Below, piece by piece: positions 1-9,465 of a DNA stretch of 25,535 nucleotides. The position numbers and the translations under genes were made by a program. The stretch's first letter is position 1; each line of letters starts with the position of its first letter. The notes under the pieces are model-generated. The model was not told where the DNA came from, searched no databases, and was given only the letters and a program-made list of their open reading frames with translations. The stretch lies in the IMG/VR virus record IMGVR_UViG_3300006931_000192, positions 1 to 25,535 of that record; one strand, given 5' to 3'. The stretch is from a virus.

Positions 1-1128
1 GGCCTGAAAGGCGAGGGTACGGCGGCCGGGGTCATGCCGACCGTGGTGGAGATGCCCCTGGAGGCCCTGGGCAAGATCGAACTGATCTCCTTCGCCAGTG
101 AGCTGTCCAAACAGGCCATGGATCTACGCTCGGAGGCCCTACGCCGGTTCGCCCTGGCCATGGACATCGAGCCGTCCATCTTGACCGGTGTCGGCGAGGC
201 GAATCACTGGGGTGCCTGGCAGATCATGGAAGGCCAGATCAAGGTTCATATCGAGCCGCTCATGACTCGAATCTGTGACGCCTTGACTACTGGCTACCTC
301 ATCCCTGCCCTGAAGCGCATCGGACAAGACCCCGAAAAGTACATCTACTGGTACGACACGGCCCCATTGACCGTGCGTCCAGAGCGGCTCAAAGAGACCC
401 GTGAGCTTTACGATCAGGGTCTGGTCAGTAAGGCAGAAGTCCTCCTCCAAGGTGACTACGCCATCAGCGCGGCCCCCAGCGTCGAAGAAGATCTTCAAAA
501 GTTCACCCGTGAACTGATGCTCCGGGACCCCAACCTGTTCCAGATCCCGGCAGTACGGAAAGTGGCGGGATACACCGACGACGTTCTACCCCCCGAGACC
601 GTCGTTACGCCACAGACCCAGCCGGGCACGCCGGGGGCGGGTCCGCCCCCGCCCCCGGCGCCACCCACCGGGATCTCCCCCACGGCCGGCGGCCCCATCC
701 CCCAGATCACCGAGGCGCAGAACGCACCCGGTGGTCCACCACCAGTACCGGCCGGTGTCACCGCCTCCGCATCGGTGCCGGCCTGGGCCAATGTCCTCGT
801 CATGGCCAACGCCACCGTGCTCCGGGCTCTGGAGGTGGCTGGGAAACGACTGGCCGGCAACGTCAACCGGCAACAGTTCTCCGTGCCCCCGTATGAGCTG
901 CACACCAAGATCCAGGTACATGGCAAGGACAAGGCCGAGAAGCTGTTGGACGGGGCCTGGGACCATCTCCACGTTCTGGCCTCCCATGTGGATCCTGGGC
1001 TCGACGCTGGGGCACTGGAGACAGCGCTCAATCATTACTGCATCACGCTGTTGACCCGCGAGAAGCCGCACCAGGTCACTCTGCTGGGTGAATACCTGAA
1101 GCAAGCAGGCTTCATCGATGAGTCGTAG
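1..1128 (+). CDS. Portal protein, C-terminal part (gene enters from the left edge)
   Basis: The frame is open from base 1, and the first visible methionine (base 34) is internal, so the true start lies upstream. Portals form the 12-subunit ring at the DNA-entry vertex. The visible part has helical portal-like sequence (ELSKQAMDLRSEALRRFALA, then EPSILTGVGEANHWGAWQIM). It continues through a segment ending GYLIPALKRIG, then a region rich in Pro and Gly at about bases 590-770 that looks like a disordered linker. A final helical domain ends in GEYLKQAGFIDES. The EANHWGAWQ and IEPLM motifs are typical of actinophage portals. The MuF gene follows with an 11-base overlap, the standard portal-MuF-protease order. 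The identification rests on motif pattern and context; the upstream half with the stem and crown is missing. Confidence 0.85.
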   Translation, partial: GLKGEGTAAGVMPTVVEMPLEALGKIELISFASELSKQAMDLRSEALRRFALAMDIEPSILTGVGEANHWGAWQIMEGQIKVHIEPLMTRICDALTTGYLIPALKRIGQDPEKYIYWYDTAPLTVRPERLKETRELYDQGLVSKAEVLLQGDYAISAAPSVEEDLQKFTRELMLRDPNLFQIPAVRKVAGYTDDVLPPETVVTPQTQPGTPGAGPPPPPAPPTGISPTAGGPIPQITEAQNAPGGPPPVPAGVTASASVPAWANVLVMANATVLRALEVAGKRLAGNVNRQQFSVPPYELHTKIQVHGKDKAEKLLDGAWDHLHVLASHVDPGLDAGALETALNHYCITLLTREKPHQVTLLGEYLKQAGFIDES

Positions 1129-1840
1129 TGACGATGAAAGCAACCTGGAGGGTGTGGTGGCCGGGGCCCTGCGCCGTTGGCTGGCTCGGGCCAAGGCGGC
1201 AGTGATGGCGCCATGGAATCAGCACAAGCTGCAGCCAGATCCCACGGCCATCTACAGCGCCCAGGGTCAGTGGGATGGTGAAGTAGAAACAATTCTCTCC
1301 ACCATTGGTCAGATTGGACTCAACGCCTGGAGCCAGGCTACTGATGTTCCGCCAGTGTCCCGGCATGCCTTTGTGATGGCGCAGTTAGCCGAGACGCAGA
1401 ACTTCCTGGTTCGTATTCCGGATGAGGTCTACAACTTGGTGTTCAGCGAGATTGCCGATGGAGTAAATGCTGGTGAATCCAAGGACCAGATCGCGGAACG
1501 AGTGGATCGTATCCTTTCCTTCACGGGATCGGAACGATGGCCGAATCGTGCTCAGGTCATTGCCCAGACTGAGACGACTCGGGCCTACGGCGCTGGGACT
1601 TTGGCTGCGGGACTTGAGCAAAGTCGGATTACTGGTCGTCTGCTGCAGAAGCGCTGGGACACTGAACACGATCAAAGAGTCCGGAGTTCTCACCGCGAGG
1701 TTGATGGCCAGGTTCGTGATCTTGGCATGCCGTTCTATGTAGACGGCTTCCCTCTCCAGTTCCCTGGTGATCCAATAGGACCACCAGAGTCGGTTATCAA
1801 CTGCCGATGTGACCTAGTGATTTTGAACGAGGAGGGGTAA
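1118..1840 (+). CDS. MuF-like minor head protein
   Basis: A 240-aa protein starting with ATG inside the end of the portal gene. It shows the C-terminal signature of the phage Mu gpF / SPP1 gp7 family: ETTRAYGAG (residues 152-160), KRWDTEHDQRVRSSHREVDG (178-197), and PPESVINCRC near 222-231 just before the end. Members are minor head proteins bound to the portal and are needed for efficient assembly or DNA ejection. The N-terminal 80 residues are helical and less distinctive. The stop codon overlaps the next ATG by one base (TAATG), indicating translational coupling with the protease. No fused toxin domain is present here. The ADP-ribosyltransferase-like domain, which in some phages is fused to MuF, is instead in the separate large gene at 4477. 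Confidence 0.92.
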   Translation: MSRSDDESNLEGVVAGALRRWLARAKAAVMAPWNQHKLQPDPTAIYSAQGQWDGEVETILSTIGQIGLNAWSQATDVPPVSRHAFVMAQLAETQNFLVRIPDEVYNLVFSEIADGVNAGESKDQIAERVDRILSFTGSERWPNRAQVIAQTETTRAYGAGTLAAGLEQSRITGRLLQKRWDTEHDQRVRSSHREVDGQVRDLGMPFYVDGFPLQFPGDPIGPPESVINCRCDLVILNEEG

Positions 1841-4182
1841 TGGTCGACCCGAGTCCGAGGGGAATGCCCCTTCAGCTGCAGCGGTACTGGCTGGCCGGCA
1901 AAGGTGCCGCCAAGATTCGCTGGAATGTACCCGGAGACTTCCTCCGGTGCGTCCGCCAGCTCACCAAATACTTCCCCAAGGACCCCAAGGGACTGTGCAA
2001 CATCCTGCACACCAAGGCCACTGGTGGCCCACCCGGGCATGGGTCCCTAGAGTCGCACCACCACTCGCTCACCGCCTCCATGGTGGGCGGGTACGGGGAC
2101 CTGGAGGCACTCACTGCTGCCCAGGCCCTGCTCGACCGGCAGCCGAAGATGGGGCAGTACGCCTGGGCCGGTCCGCTGGCTCCCATCGGTCGCCCCACTG
2201 GCGAACCCCGCCGGACCCGAGTGTTCGAGCCAGGATCGCTCAGCCACCGCGTCCTACCCCTTCCCTTGGATGCCCGCCTGATGCAGGGCAATGGGCACGA
2301 AGGTGCCATGACCGTTGGCCGCATCCTCGGGATCACCTACGGCCCCGACGACAAGGGCCTGGAGTTTGCCTGGGGCTATGGCGATTACCTGGATGAGGAC
2401 ATCGTCCCCGAAGCTAAGCGGGCTCGATACCTGGCCGAGATGGGTGTCTCTGGTCCGAGCGTGGACCCCGGTGGCCGGGTCAACGTCACCGTGAACCCTG
2501 AGACCGGGTTCGAACATATGCTCCAGTTCGTCATCGGTGGGACCACCCTGGTGTCTATCCCGGCCTTCGCTGCACTACGTCAGATGGTGTTCGAAACTGA
2601 CGGGGATTGGCCCGAAGATGACCCGGACATGGTCATGGACATGGGGCCAGAGGAGGACTGCGGCTGTGGCCACAGTGCTCCGGTGAAGGCGACTGCTAAG
2701 GCTGTGGGATACAGCGGCGATGACGACCATGTGTTCGTGGTCAACACCAGCGGCTGGCGGGGGCTGCCACTGGCTCCCCGTGACTCTGTGTTCGACAACG
2801 ATGATGCGGTCAAGCGCATCACGGCCTGGGCGAATGGTGGCCAGGACACGGAGAAGATGCGCCGGTCGTTCATGTACTACGACGCCAGTAAGCCGCCCAC
2901 GGATCCGACCTCGTACCGGCTGCCGCTGGGCGACATCATCAATGGGCGACTGACCCTGATATTCCATGCCGTCTATGCGGCTGCGGCTCTGTTGTCTGGT
3001 GCCCACGGCGGATTGCCCGATGTGCCGGAGACAGAAATCGCCCAGATCCGTAACGTGATCTCTGACATTTACCCAGAGATGGCGACAGCCTTCAACGATC
3101 AAAGTATCCGAGCCCCATGGGACCGCTCGGCGAAGGAAGGGGTGCAACTTTCCATGGACGAATACGCGAGCGGAGCGGCCCAGCCCTACGGGGATGTTGC
3201 CTACGCCGACCCCGGCTACCGGGACAGCAAGAAGCGGTACCCGATTGACACTCCCGAACATATTCGGGCGGCCTGGTCCTACATCAACCAGGCGGACAAC
3301 GCTTCCTTCTACAAGCCCGAGCAGTTGAAGCTCATCAAGGCGAGGATTATGGCCGCCGCCAAGAAGCATGGCGTCGAGATCTCAGATCAGGCTTCCATCA
3401 CGGCCAGCATGTCCGACGACGGCTACATGCTGACCCCACCTCGGGAATGGTTCGAAGACCCGAAGCTGCCCAAGGGTTTCCGGCTCAGTGTCGACAACAA
3501 CGGCCGAGTCAAAGGCCGGTTGGCTGAGTGGGGTGTCTGTCACCGTGATGTGGCCATGCGGGAGTGTGTCCTAGCCCCACGTTCGCAGCAGGGATACGCG
3601 CCCTTCCACCTCGGTGAAGTGGTCACGGCTGAAGGTGACGTGTTGACGGTGGGCAAGATTGTCATGGACACTCGCCACGCCAACATCAACCTTGGCTATG
3701 CCTCGGCGGCCCTGCACTACGACAACACCGGCGACGAGATCGCCGTAGTCCGGGCCGGGGAAGACGAGTACGGCATCTGGGTAGCCGGCGCCGTGGTCCC
3801 CGAGGCCACCCCCAAGAAGGTGGCCAAGCTCCGCCGTTCCCCATTGTCCGGTGACTGGCGCCGAGAAAAGGGAAGCCTGGAACTCACTGCCGCACTGGCC
3901 GTGAATGCTCCGGCGTTCCCGGTGTACTCCATGGAATCCGATGAGCAGCTGGCCCTCGTGGCGGCTGGGTCGGTATGGATTGAGGAGGCCGAGGAGATGG
4001 ATGAGCCATTCGTGCCACCAACCGGGATCGTGGAGGCTCTCACTGCGAGCGTGACAGCTCAGCTCGATGAGGCCGACCGGGATGAGCTAGCCGCCCGGCT
4101 CCAAGACATCCTCGACGACGAAGAGATCTACGCCCAACGTGAGCGGGCTGCTCGGCTAGAGAGCGTGCTGAGCCGTGACTAG
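1840..4182 (+). CDS. Capsid maturation protease with two protease-like domains
   Basis: A 780-aa protein. Residues 1-65 form a small conserved N-terminal domain (YWLAGKGAAKI, GDFLRCV). Residues about 105-245 resemble prohead serine proteases: WAGPLAPIGRPTGE, LPLPLDARLM, GHEGAMTVGRI (candidate His153), GVSGPSVD (candidate Ser204 or Ser207), and PAFAALRQM. Residues about 300-420 are a helical domain (RRSFMYYDAS, YRLPLGDIINGRL). Residues about 454-517 match the domain I know as DUF6582 (YADPGYRDSKKRYPIDTPEH, AAWSYINQADNASFYKPEQL). Residues about 525-696 form a second protease-like module (GRLAEWGVCH, GEVVTAEGDVLTVGKI, TRHANINLG, HYDNTG, SGDWRREKGSLELTAALAVN). Such proteins cut the scaffold/delta domain during prohead maturation. 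The last residues are charged coiled coil. It overlaps the next gene by 8 bases. Which of the two modules is catalytic is unclear. Confidence 0.85.
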   Translation: MVDPSPRGMPLQLQRYWLAGKGAAKIRWNVPGDFLRCVRQLTKYFPKDPKGLCNILHTKATGGPPGHGSLESHHHSLTASMVGGYGDLEALTAAQALLDRQPKMGQYAWAGPLAPIGRPTGEPRRTRVFEPGSLSHRVLPLPLDARLMQGNGHEGAMTVGRILGITYGPDDKGLEFAWGYGDYLDEDIVPEAKRARYLAEMGVSGPSVDPGGRVNVTVNPETGFEHMLQFVIGGTTLVSIPAFAALRQMVFETDGDWPEDDPDMVMDMGPEEDCGCGHSAPVKATAKAVGYSGDDDHVFVVNTSGWRGLPLAPRDSVFDNDDAVKRITAWANGGQDTEKMRRSFMYYDASKPPTDPTSYRLPLGDIINGRLTLIFHAVYAAAALLSGAHGGLPDVPETEIAQIRNVISDIYPEMATAFNDQSIRAPWDRSAKEGVQLSMDEYASGAAQPYGDVAYADPGYRDSKKRYPIDTPEHIRAAWSYINQADNASFYKPEQLKLIKARIMAAAKKHGVEISDQASITASMSDDGYMLTPPREWFEDPKLPKGFRLSVDNNGRVKGRLAEWGVCHRDVAMRECVLAPRSQQGYAPFHLGEVVTAEGDVLTVGKIVMDTRHANINLGYASAALHYDNTGDEIAVVRAGEDEYGIWVAGAVVPEATPKKVAKLRRSPLSGDWRREKGSLELTAALAVNAPAFPVYSMESDEQLALVAAGSVWIEEAEEMDEPFVPPTGIVEALTASVTAQLDEADRDELAARLQDILDDEEIYAQRERAARLESVLSRD

Positions 4183-4474
4183 CTACCAGACTCCCCCACC
4201 GGCAGCCGCGCCCCCGGCTGCTCCTGCTCCTGCTCCAGCTGCACCAGCGGCCCCGGCACCTGGTGGAGCTCCAGCGGCTCCAGCGTCAGGGCAGGACCCG
4301 ATCCTTGACGATTCAAGTATCGGGCCGGACCAGATGGATGCCTGGACGATGGCGGCTATGGCCGACGCCCGGTTCAGCCGGGTGATCCAGCCGGGTCAGG
4401 AGATTCCTGGCATCGATCAGCTCAACTCGGACGCGGCACAAGCAACAACTCCACCCGTCGCAACGCAGGGATAG
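4175..4474 (+). CDS. Pro/Ala-rich small head-region protein, function unknown
   Basis: A 99-aa protein starting at GTG (4175) within the last codons of the protease gene, in another frame. The first 40 residues are almost only Pro and Ala (MTSYQTPPPAAAPPAAPAPA), so probably disordered. The remainder is acidic and more ordered (DDSSIGPDQMDAWTMAAMAD, FSRVIQPGQEIPGIDQL). No other in-frame start gives a sensible product, and the tight overlap supports the GTG. It lies where many phages encode a scaffold or a small head protein. It is too short and lacks a coiled coil, so I do not call it scaffold. It ends two bases before the start of the giant ADP-ribosyltransferase-like gene and is probably co-translated with it. 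Confidence 0.65.
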   Translation: MTSYQTPPPAAAPPAAPAPAPAAPAAPAPGGAPAAPASGQDPILDDSSIGPDQMDAWTMAAMADARFSRVIQPGQEIPGIDQLNSDAAQATTPPVATQG

Positions 4475-4476
4475 AT

Positions 4477-7400
4477 ATGGCTGGCATTGGTGGGTCTTGG
4501 GGCTCGCGGGAGGAACTACTCCACCCGCGAGACAGCCATGGGCGTTTCCGCAAGACCTTCAAGATGGCGGAAAACGCCGTCAATGCCATCACCAATTTCC
4601 TGGACAAATTTCAGCCGCGCACATTCCAGTCCGATGGACAGGCTGCCCAGTACGCCTTCAACCGGGCCAAGCCTTCCCGATTCGGGGGAGGGCAGGGATA
4701 CCCTCGCCTGCACGCCGATCTAGACGAGACCAACGAGCACCTTCGCTCCGGCGACATGGACGAATCCACCAAGAAGTTTGTCCAGATGATGGATGCTTCG
4801 GCCATCACCACTACCGAGCCACTCATCCTCAGCCGCACCATGAATGCCGATGCCTTTGGGCTGACTCCAGAAACTTTGGGCAGCGAACAGGGTGGCCTCG
4901 AAGATCTTACTGGTTGGGTTATCAAGGACCCCGGCTACTCGGCCACTGTCATCGGTACGCCGATGGGTCATGGTCCCGGCAAGGTCACCATGGTCATTGC
5001 CACCCCCCGAGGCACCAAGGCCATCATCCCGGCCCGATCCCCCAACGACCGTGCCGTGTTCCTGGATCGGGACCAGGAGTTCGCCATCTCCAAGGTCCAG
5101 TCCGATGGCCGGGGCGGCTTCTATGTCATGGCAGTGGCTGTCCCGAAGACCGGCAAAGGTGACCATGAGCCACTAAGTCCCGGCCCTCGTGGTGTTGGCT
5201 TGACCCCTCAACAGCGTGAACAACGGGTCCTGGAGTTGCAGCAGGGTCAGACAAAGCGGCAGGGCTCCAAGTCGGACCTTCAGCTGCAGCAGGAGGCCAT
5301 TCAGCAGGGCACGCAGCAGGTGAAGGCTGAGCAGCCAGCCCAGTTGCCGCCAGCACAAGGTGCTCCAAATACCGGGGGACCACCACCTCGCAACGAGCCC
5401 ATTGCTCACCCTGCCCTGGGCGGCCCCGATACCCAGGGCAAGGGCACGGCTGAGATTGCCCAGGCCAAGGCGCCCGAGGTGCCGGCTGCGCCGACTCCCG
5501 AGGTGCCCACACCCCAGGCGCCGGCAGCACCGATCCCGGACATTCGTAGTGCCGTACGCGAAGCCAATATCCCCTCCCCGTCGGAAGGTGAGCGGCGCAG
5601 GCAGTGGAACAACGCCTATCTCGGTGTCGCCTCCGGAAAGAAGAACCCGGAGGACATGCTTCGGGAACTTGAATCTGACATCACCCACAACCGTGGACAG
5701 TTGGAGGAAGACAAGAAGACGGGGCGCGTCGATCCGCACCTAGCCGATGACATCAAGTCTCAGGACCAACTGGCCAATGTCATTGCCAAGGAGTTTGGAC
5801 TCAAGCGGCGAGCCGAACCAGCCCCCGAAAAGGTCACCAAGCTGGAGGCTCGGCGGGCGGCTAAGGCTGCGCCGGCTGCCAAGAAAACAGGACTCAAGGC
5901 CGGACCTCCAGTGCCCGAGGGTTCGCCACATACGCCGACTAAGAAGACCACGAAGGCTCTCCCGCAGGGAGACGCTAAGCATCAGGCGGCACTAGGAGCC
6001 TTCTCTGATAACCAGATCTCTGCCGACGATGGTGGTCTCAAGTACCGGCAAATCAGAGACTCGTTCCGGGATGGTGACCTCAGCGTTCCTGATGCTCGGC
6101 GTGAGGCTAGTAATGAGGCTAAGCACTGGCGCCGAGAGCAGACCAGACTCATTGATGCCGGTGACGGTAAGAAGGCTGATGAGGCTGGGAAGTTCGCCGA
6201 TCAGTACGAGAAACTCGCCTCTGATCTTCAGACGTCACAGAGTGTCGTTGCTACGGACAAGATCCGTCAGGCCGCCAAGAAAGCGGCACCTTCCGCCCCA
6301 GAAGCAGCTCCCGCTGGGACGCCACAACGTATCCGTCCCCGAGATGTCAAAGTCGGGGACACGATTGCCGGATCGCACTACCTGCCAGGACGTACTGATA
6401 ACCCGAAGATTGAGTCAAAGGTTGTCGCACGGATTGAGCGGAGCCCGGGTGGCGGTAACCAACAGTTCCGGTTCTTTGATGACAAGGGAGAGCAGATAGG
6501 GAGCGCCTCCCCCAACTCCTTTGTGTGGCGTCGAGCCGAGGGCGCACCTAGCGCTCCATCTACTCCTGCCGCCAAGAAGGCTGTCCCCGCTGCGCCCACT
6601 CTGGAGCCGGGCACCGCTCCCGACATCGACAAAATGACCAAGGCTGAACTCCTGACTCACGCCGAAGCTCAGGGTGTCTCTGCCCGGCAGTCTTGGACTA
6701 AGGACAAGATCAAGGAAGCGATCCGTGGCGGCGGTGCCCCCAGTGCACCTGCTAAGTCGACTGCACCAGCTGCTCCCACTGCCTCGGAACCCACCAACGA
6801 GGACCTGATCAAGAACCTCTTCAACGGGAAAAAGCCTACGGTCGCTAACCTTCGCCAGTTCATGGAGGACCGGCGGATTGGTGAGGGCCAAGACACCAAG
6901 AGAATGAATCGCCGCGAGCTGATCGAGACCGTCCTAAGCGAGGCGGGCACGCAACGTGGCCGTGGTTCAGAGCTTGCCGGGATTCCATCTCGCCGGCCGG
7001 TTGAGCCGAATGCTCCGGCAGCACAGAAGCTCATCCAGGCCCCTGATCGCAAAGAAGCATTCGATCGGGCTTGGGTTAACGCCGGTGCGCTTGCTGGTCG
7101 CCCCGACTCTGCCGCTGGGCGCTCTATCACTGAGGTTCGTGATGATGTTTCTAGTGGAAAGATCACGCCGGACGAAGGTATCCGTCGTCTAGAAAACGAC
7201 ATCGACCTCAATAAGCAAGATCTGGCTGAAATGCAGAAGGAGCTGCGCGGTGACCTGTCCCCGGATGAACGTGCAGCCACTTCGGCTGCCGTAGAGAAAC
7301 TACGCCAGGACATTAGGGACCAGGAAAACGCCTCCAGCTTCATGCGGCAGTATGTTCGTCAAGCCCCAGCGGTCACGCCCAAGGAAGTAGAGGTACAGCT

Positions 7401-9450
7401 CGACCCGGAAGCTAAGAAACTTGTCGACAGTGCTGGACCCAGTGACATCCGAGAGGCAGCCAAGATCGCCGGCTTCGGGGAACTGAAAGGCGAAAACAAG
7501 GATGAGCTGCTTCAGGATCTAGTTAAGAAGATCGCTGGCAAAGAGCTAGCGGAAAGAGCTGCCAAGAAGGCCGTCCCCAAGAAGCTGGCCCCGGCACCGC
7601 TGGTCACCAAGAAGTCCAGTGACCCTGACTATGTCGATGCCAAGGCCATTGCCGAGGGCCTGGACATGGATGAGTCTGACAGTAAGATGCTGGGTCACAT
7701 CCAGGACATGCTCGATGGGACCGGTGGAGAGAAGGTCCATACCCCAGCCGCCGCCGGTCGCGCGCTTCATAACATGAATAACGGTATGGGTTCTCCCTCT
7801 TGGGAACGTGTCGTACACAGTCAGATCACCTTGGAGAAGATCCAGGACCAGCTTGCTGGTAAGACGCCCTCTCCCTTCAATCGGGAGGAGCTTCAGCAGC
7901 AGCTGAAAGAGGCCGAAGCCAAGGATGCGCGCCTTGGGGCTCAGAGTGAACGCTGGAAGGCACTAGCTGACCGGCTCCAGAAAACGCGCCGTCGCCCTGC
8001 CCGTGGCCCCGAAGCAGCCGGAACCGTACGTGCTGAGGGCTACTCTCCCTCCGCGAATACTCAGGTGCGGGTGGTGGCTGACGGTAAGGGCGGCTACATA
8101 GGTGAGCGGCAGAGTCGCTCCACGGGTGCATGGAGAGATGACCCATCTCTTGGCACTGGCAACACCCCCAAGGACATCACCTCCCGCTTCCCCAGGATGC
8201 AATGGCGAGCTAAGGCCGCAACCAACGAGCCCGAGAAGCCGAAGCTGACCACGGAGGAGAAGAAGGTCACCGCTCAGGCCGCCGAGGTGCTGGGCGTACC
8301 CAAGGAGCAGTTGCAGAGCCGGGCCCTGGCCAAGAAGGTGGCTGCCGCCCCACCACCTGAGTCCGCGAAGAGTGCCGTGGAAACCATGCGCACCATGCAA
8401 AGCCGGGAGGAGGGGCAAGCCTTCCTCAAGAACCGCACCAAGGGTGAGCTGGTAGAGATCGCTAAGGCGTCTGGCGCCAGGCCTCTATCCAAAGACACTA
8501 AGGCGTCATTGATTCAGAGCATCGTGCAAGTCAATATCGGCGGACGCCTCGAAGGTAGAGCCTTGGAGCGCCTTGGTCGTGGGGGCAAGCCCGAGCCCAC
8601 TGGACCAGCAGCTCCAGGTATCCGGCCAAAGATCACAGCCGAGGACATCCTGCCGGCGGCACCGGAAGTTCATCAACAGGGACCGGGGACACGGCTGGAA
8701 GACATGACCCCGGCACAGCTAGCCACCCTCGAATCCCAGCTCGGGATCAAGCGCACCAGCCTGGATCGCGGTGACCGCATCGCTGCGATCAAGGCAGCGC
8801 AGGCTGAGGCGAATGCTCAGGCGTCGATACCTAAATCCTTGCCCTCGTCTGATCGGAAGTGGGACTGGGCAACGCTTGAGGAAGACGGCGGGGTCATGCA
8901 CGGGGACTCGGCCAGCATGGGTCTAGCACAGAAGCTCCAGAGAGCTGGCCGGGAAGACGCTGCACGGTATGTAGCAGACATGCGATACCGGATCAGTAAT
9001 CCGCATGGCGAGCACGATGCTGCTGATGTTGAGAAGATGGTGGCCGACCTTAAAAAGATGAGGGACGCTGAGTCGGACCCGAATCTGAAGCGGGCATACG
9101 ACCAGGCACTGGAGAACATCGACGCCCCTCAGTCCCCGGCCCCCAAGCTCCCGTCATCCACGCCAGACTCGCTCAAGAAAATGATGAACGAGCTGAACCA
9201 GATCCCGGTAGCTCGCAGGACTGGACACTTCGCTGGAACGAGCAAGGATGTGTCGGCCGTTGATCGTCTGGCTCAGCTCATCGGGAAGGTTGACGCGGGC
9301 CAGGGCGGCAGTATAGGAACCGTGGAGTCTGAACTCCATAGGATCCTGCGCTCGTTCCATGAGAGCGTTGATGGAGCACACCAGATGTGGCGGCTAGAGG
9401 GTTTAATCGATAGCCCAGATATCAAAGCCTGGATCCGTAGTTTCTACTAA
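4477..9450 (+). CDS. Giant (1657 aa) head-region protein with N-terminal ADP-ribosyltransferase-like domain and SAP-like modules
   Basis: Residues 11-28 carry the phage head motif HPRDSHGRF. Residues about 75-225 look like an R-S-E ADP-ribosyltransferase (ART): LILSRTM (Arg120), GYSAT (Ser155), RDQEFAI (Asp199, Glu201), spaced as in toxin-type ARTs. The rest alternates Ala/Pro/Lys linkers (AAKKA-type, repeated) with small modules. SAP/Rho-N-like helical pairs lie near residues 718-750, 774-823, 976-1035, 1309-1367 and 1408-1442. Two related helical repeats are at about 355-447 and 855-962. Two beta-type insertions are at about 618-688 and 1182-1247. A final helical region ends IKAWIRSFY. It lies between the protease and capsid genes, so I infer it is a head component, perhaps packaged and injected like T4 Alt. 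Protease processing is possible. The ART call is moderately firm; SAP calls and function are inference. Confidence 0.72.
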   Translation: MAGIGGSWGSREELLHPRDSHGRFRKTFKMAENAVNAITNFLDKFQPRTFQSDGQAAQYAFNRAKPSRFGGGQGYPRLHADLDETNEHLRSGDMDESTKKFVQMMDASAITTTEPLILSRTMNADAFGLTPETLGSEQGGLEDLTGWVIKDPGYSATVIGTPMGHGPGKVTMVIATPRGTKAIIPARSPNDRAVFLDRDQEFAISKVQSDGRGGFYVMAVAVPKTGKGDHEPLSPGPRGVGLTPQQREQRVLELQQGQTKRQGSKSDLQLQQEAIQQGTQQVKAEQPAQLPPAQGAPNTGGPPPRNEPIAHPALGGPDTQGKGTAEIAQAKAPEVPAAPTPEVPTPQAPAAPIPDIRSAVREANIPSPSEGERRRQWNNAYLGVASGKKNPEDMLRELESDITHNRGQLEEDKKTGRVDPHLADDIKSQDQLANVIAKEFGLKRRAEPAPEKVTKLEARRAAKAAPAAKKTGLKAGPPVPEGSPHTPTKKTTKALPQGDAKHQAALGAFSDNQISADDGGLKYRQIRDSFRDGDLSVPDARREASNEAKHWRREQTRLIDAGDGKKADEAGKFADQYEKLASDLQTSQSVVATDKIRQAAKKAAPSAPEAAPAGTPQRIRPRDVKVGDTIAGSHYLPGRTDNPKIESKVVARIERSPGGGNQQFRFFDDKGEQIGSASPNSFVWRRAEGAPSAPSTPAAKKAVPAAPTLEPGTAPDIDKMTKAELLTHAEAQGVSARQSWTKDKIKEAIRGGGAPSAPAKSTAPAAPTASEPTNEDLIKNLFNGKKPTVANLRQFMEDRRIGEGQDTKRMNRRELIETVLSEAGTQRGRGSELAGIPSRRPVEPNAPAAQKLIQAPDRKEAFDRAWVNAGALAGRPDSAAGRSITEVRDDVSSGKITPDEGIRRLENDIDLNKQDLAEMQKELRGDLSPDERAATSAAVEKLRQDIRDQENASSFMRQYVRQAPAVTPKEVEVQLDPEAKKLVDSAGPSDIREAAKIAGFGELKGENKDELLQDLVKKIAGKELAERAAKKAVPKKLAPAPLVTKKSSDPDYVDAKAIAEGLDMDESDSKMLGHIQDMLDGTGGEKVHTPAAAGRALHNMNNGMGSPSWERVVHSQITLEKIQDQLAGKTPSPFNREELQQQLKEAEAKDARLGAQSERWKALADRLQKTRRRPARGPEAAGTVRAEGYSPSANTQVRVVADGKGGYIGERQSRSTGAWRDDPSLGTGNTPKDITSRFPRMQWRAKAATNEPEKPKLTTEEKKVTAQAAEVLGVPKEQLQSRALAKKVAAAPPPESAKSAVETMRTMQSREEGQAFLKNRTKGELVEIAKASGARPLSKDTKASLIQSIVQVNIGGRLEGRALERLGRGGKPEPTGPAAPGIRPKITAEDILPAAPEVHQQGPGTRLEDMTPAQLATLESQLGIKRTSLDRGDRIAAIKAAQAEANAQASIPKSLPSSDRKWDWATLEEDGGVMHGDSASMGLAQKLQRAGREDAARYVADMRYRISNPHGEHDAADVEKMVADLKKMRDAESDPNLKRAYDQALENIDAPQSPAPKLPSSTPDSLKKMMNELNQIPVARRTGHFAGTSKDVSAVDRLAQLIGKVDAGQGGSIGTVESELHRILRSFHESVDGAHQMWRLEGLIDSPDIKAWIRSFY

Positions 9451-9465
9451 CCACTGGAGGTCAAG

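Noticed and set aside
2575-3369. A 264-codon minus-strand open frame inside the protease gene
   Set aside because: It lies opposite recognised protease and DUF6582-type coding sequence, has no ribosome site or family resemblance, and is a composition shadow.
6669-7343. A 224-codon minus-strand open frame inside the giant ART gene
   Set aside because: Ser/Arg/Ala-rich composition shadow; the plus strand is a continuous modular coding sequence.
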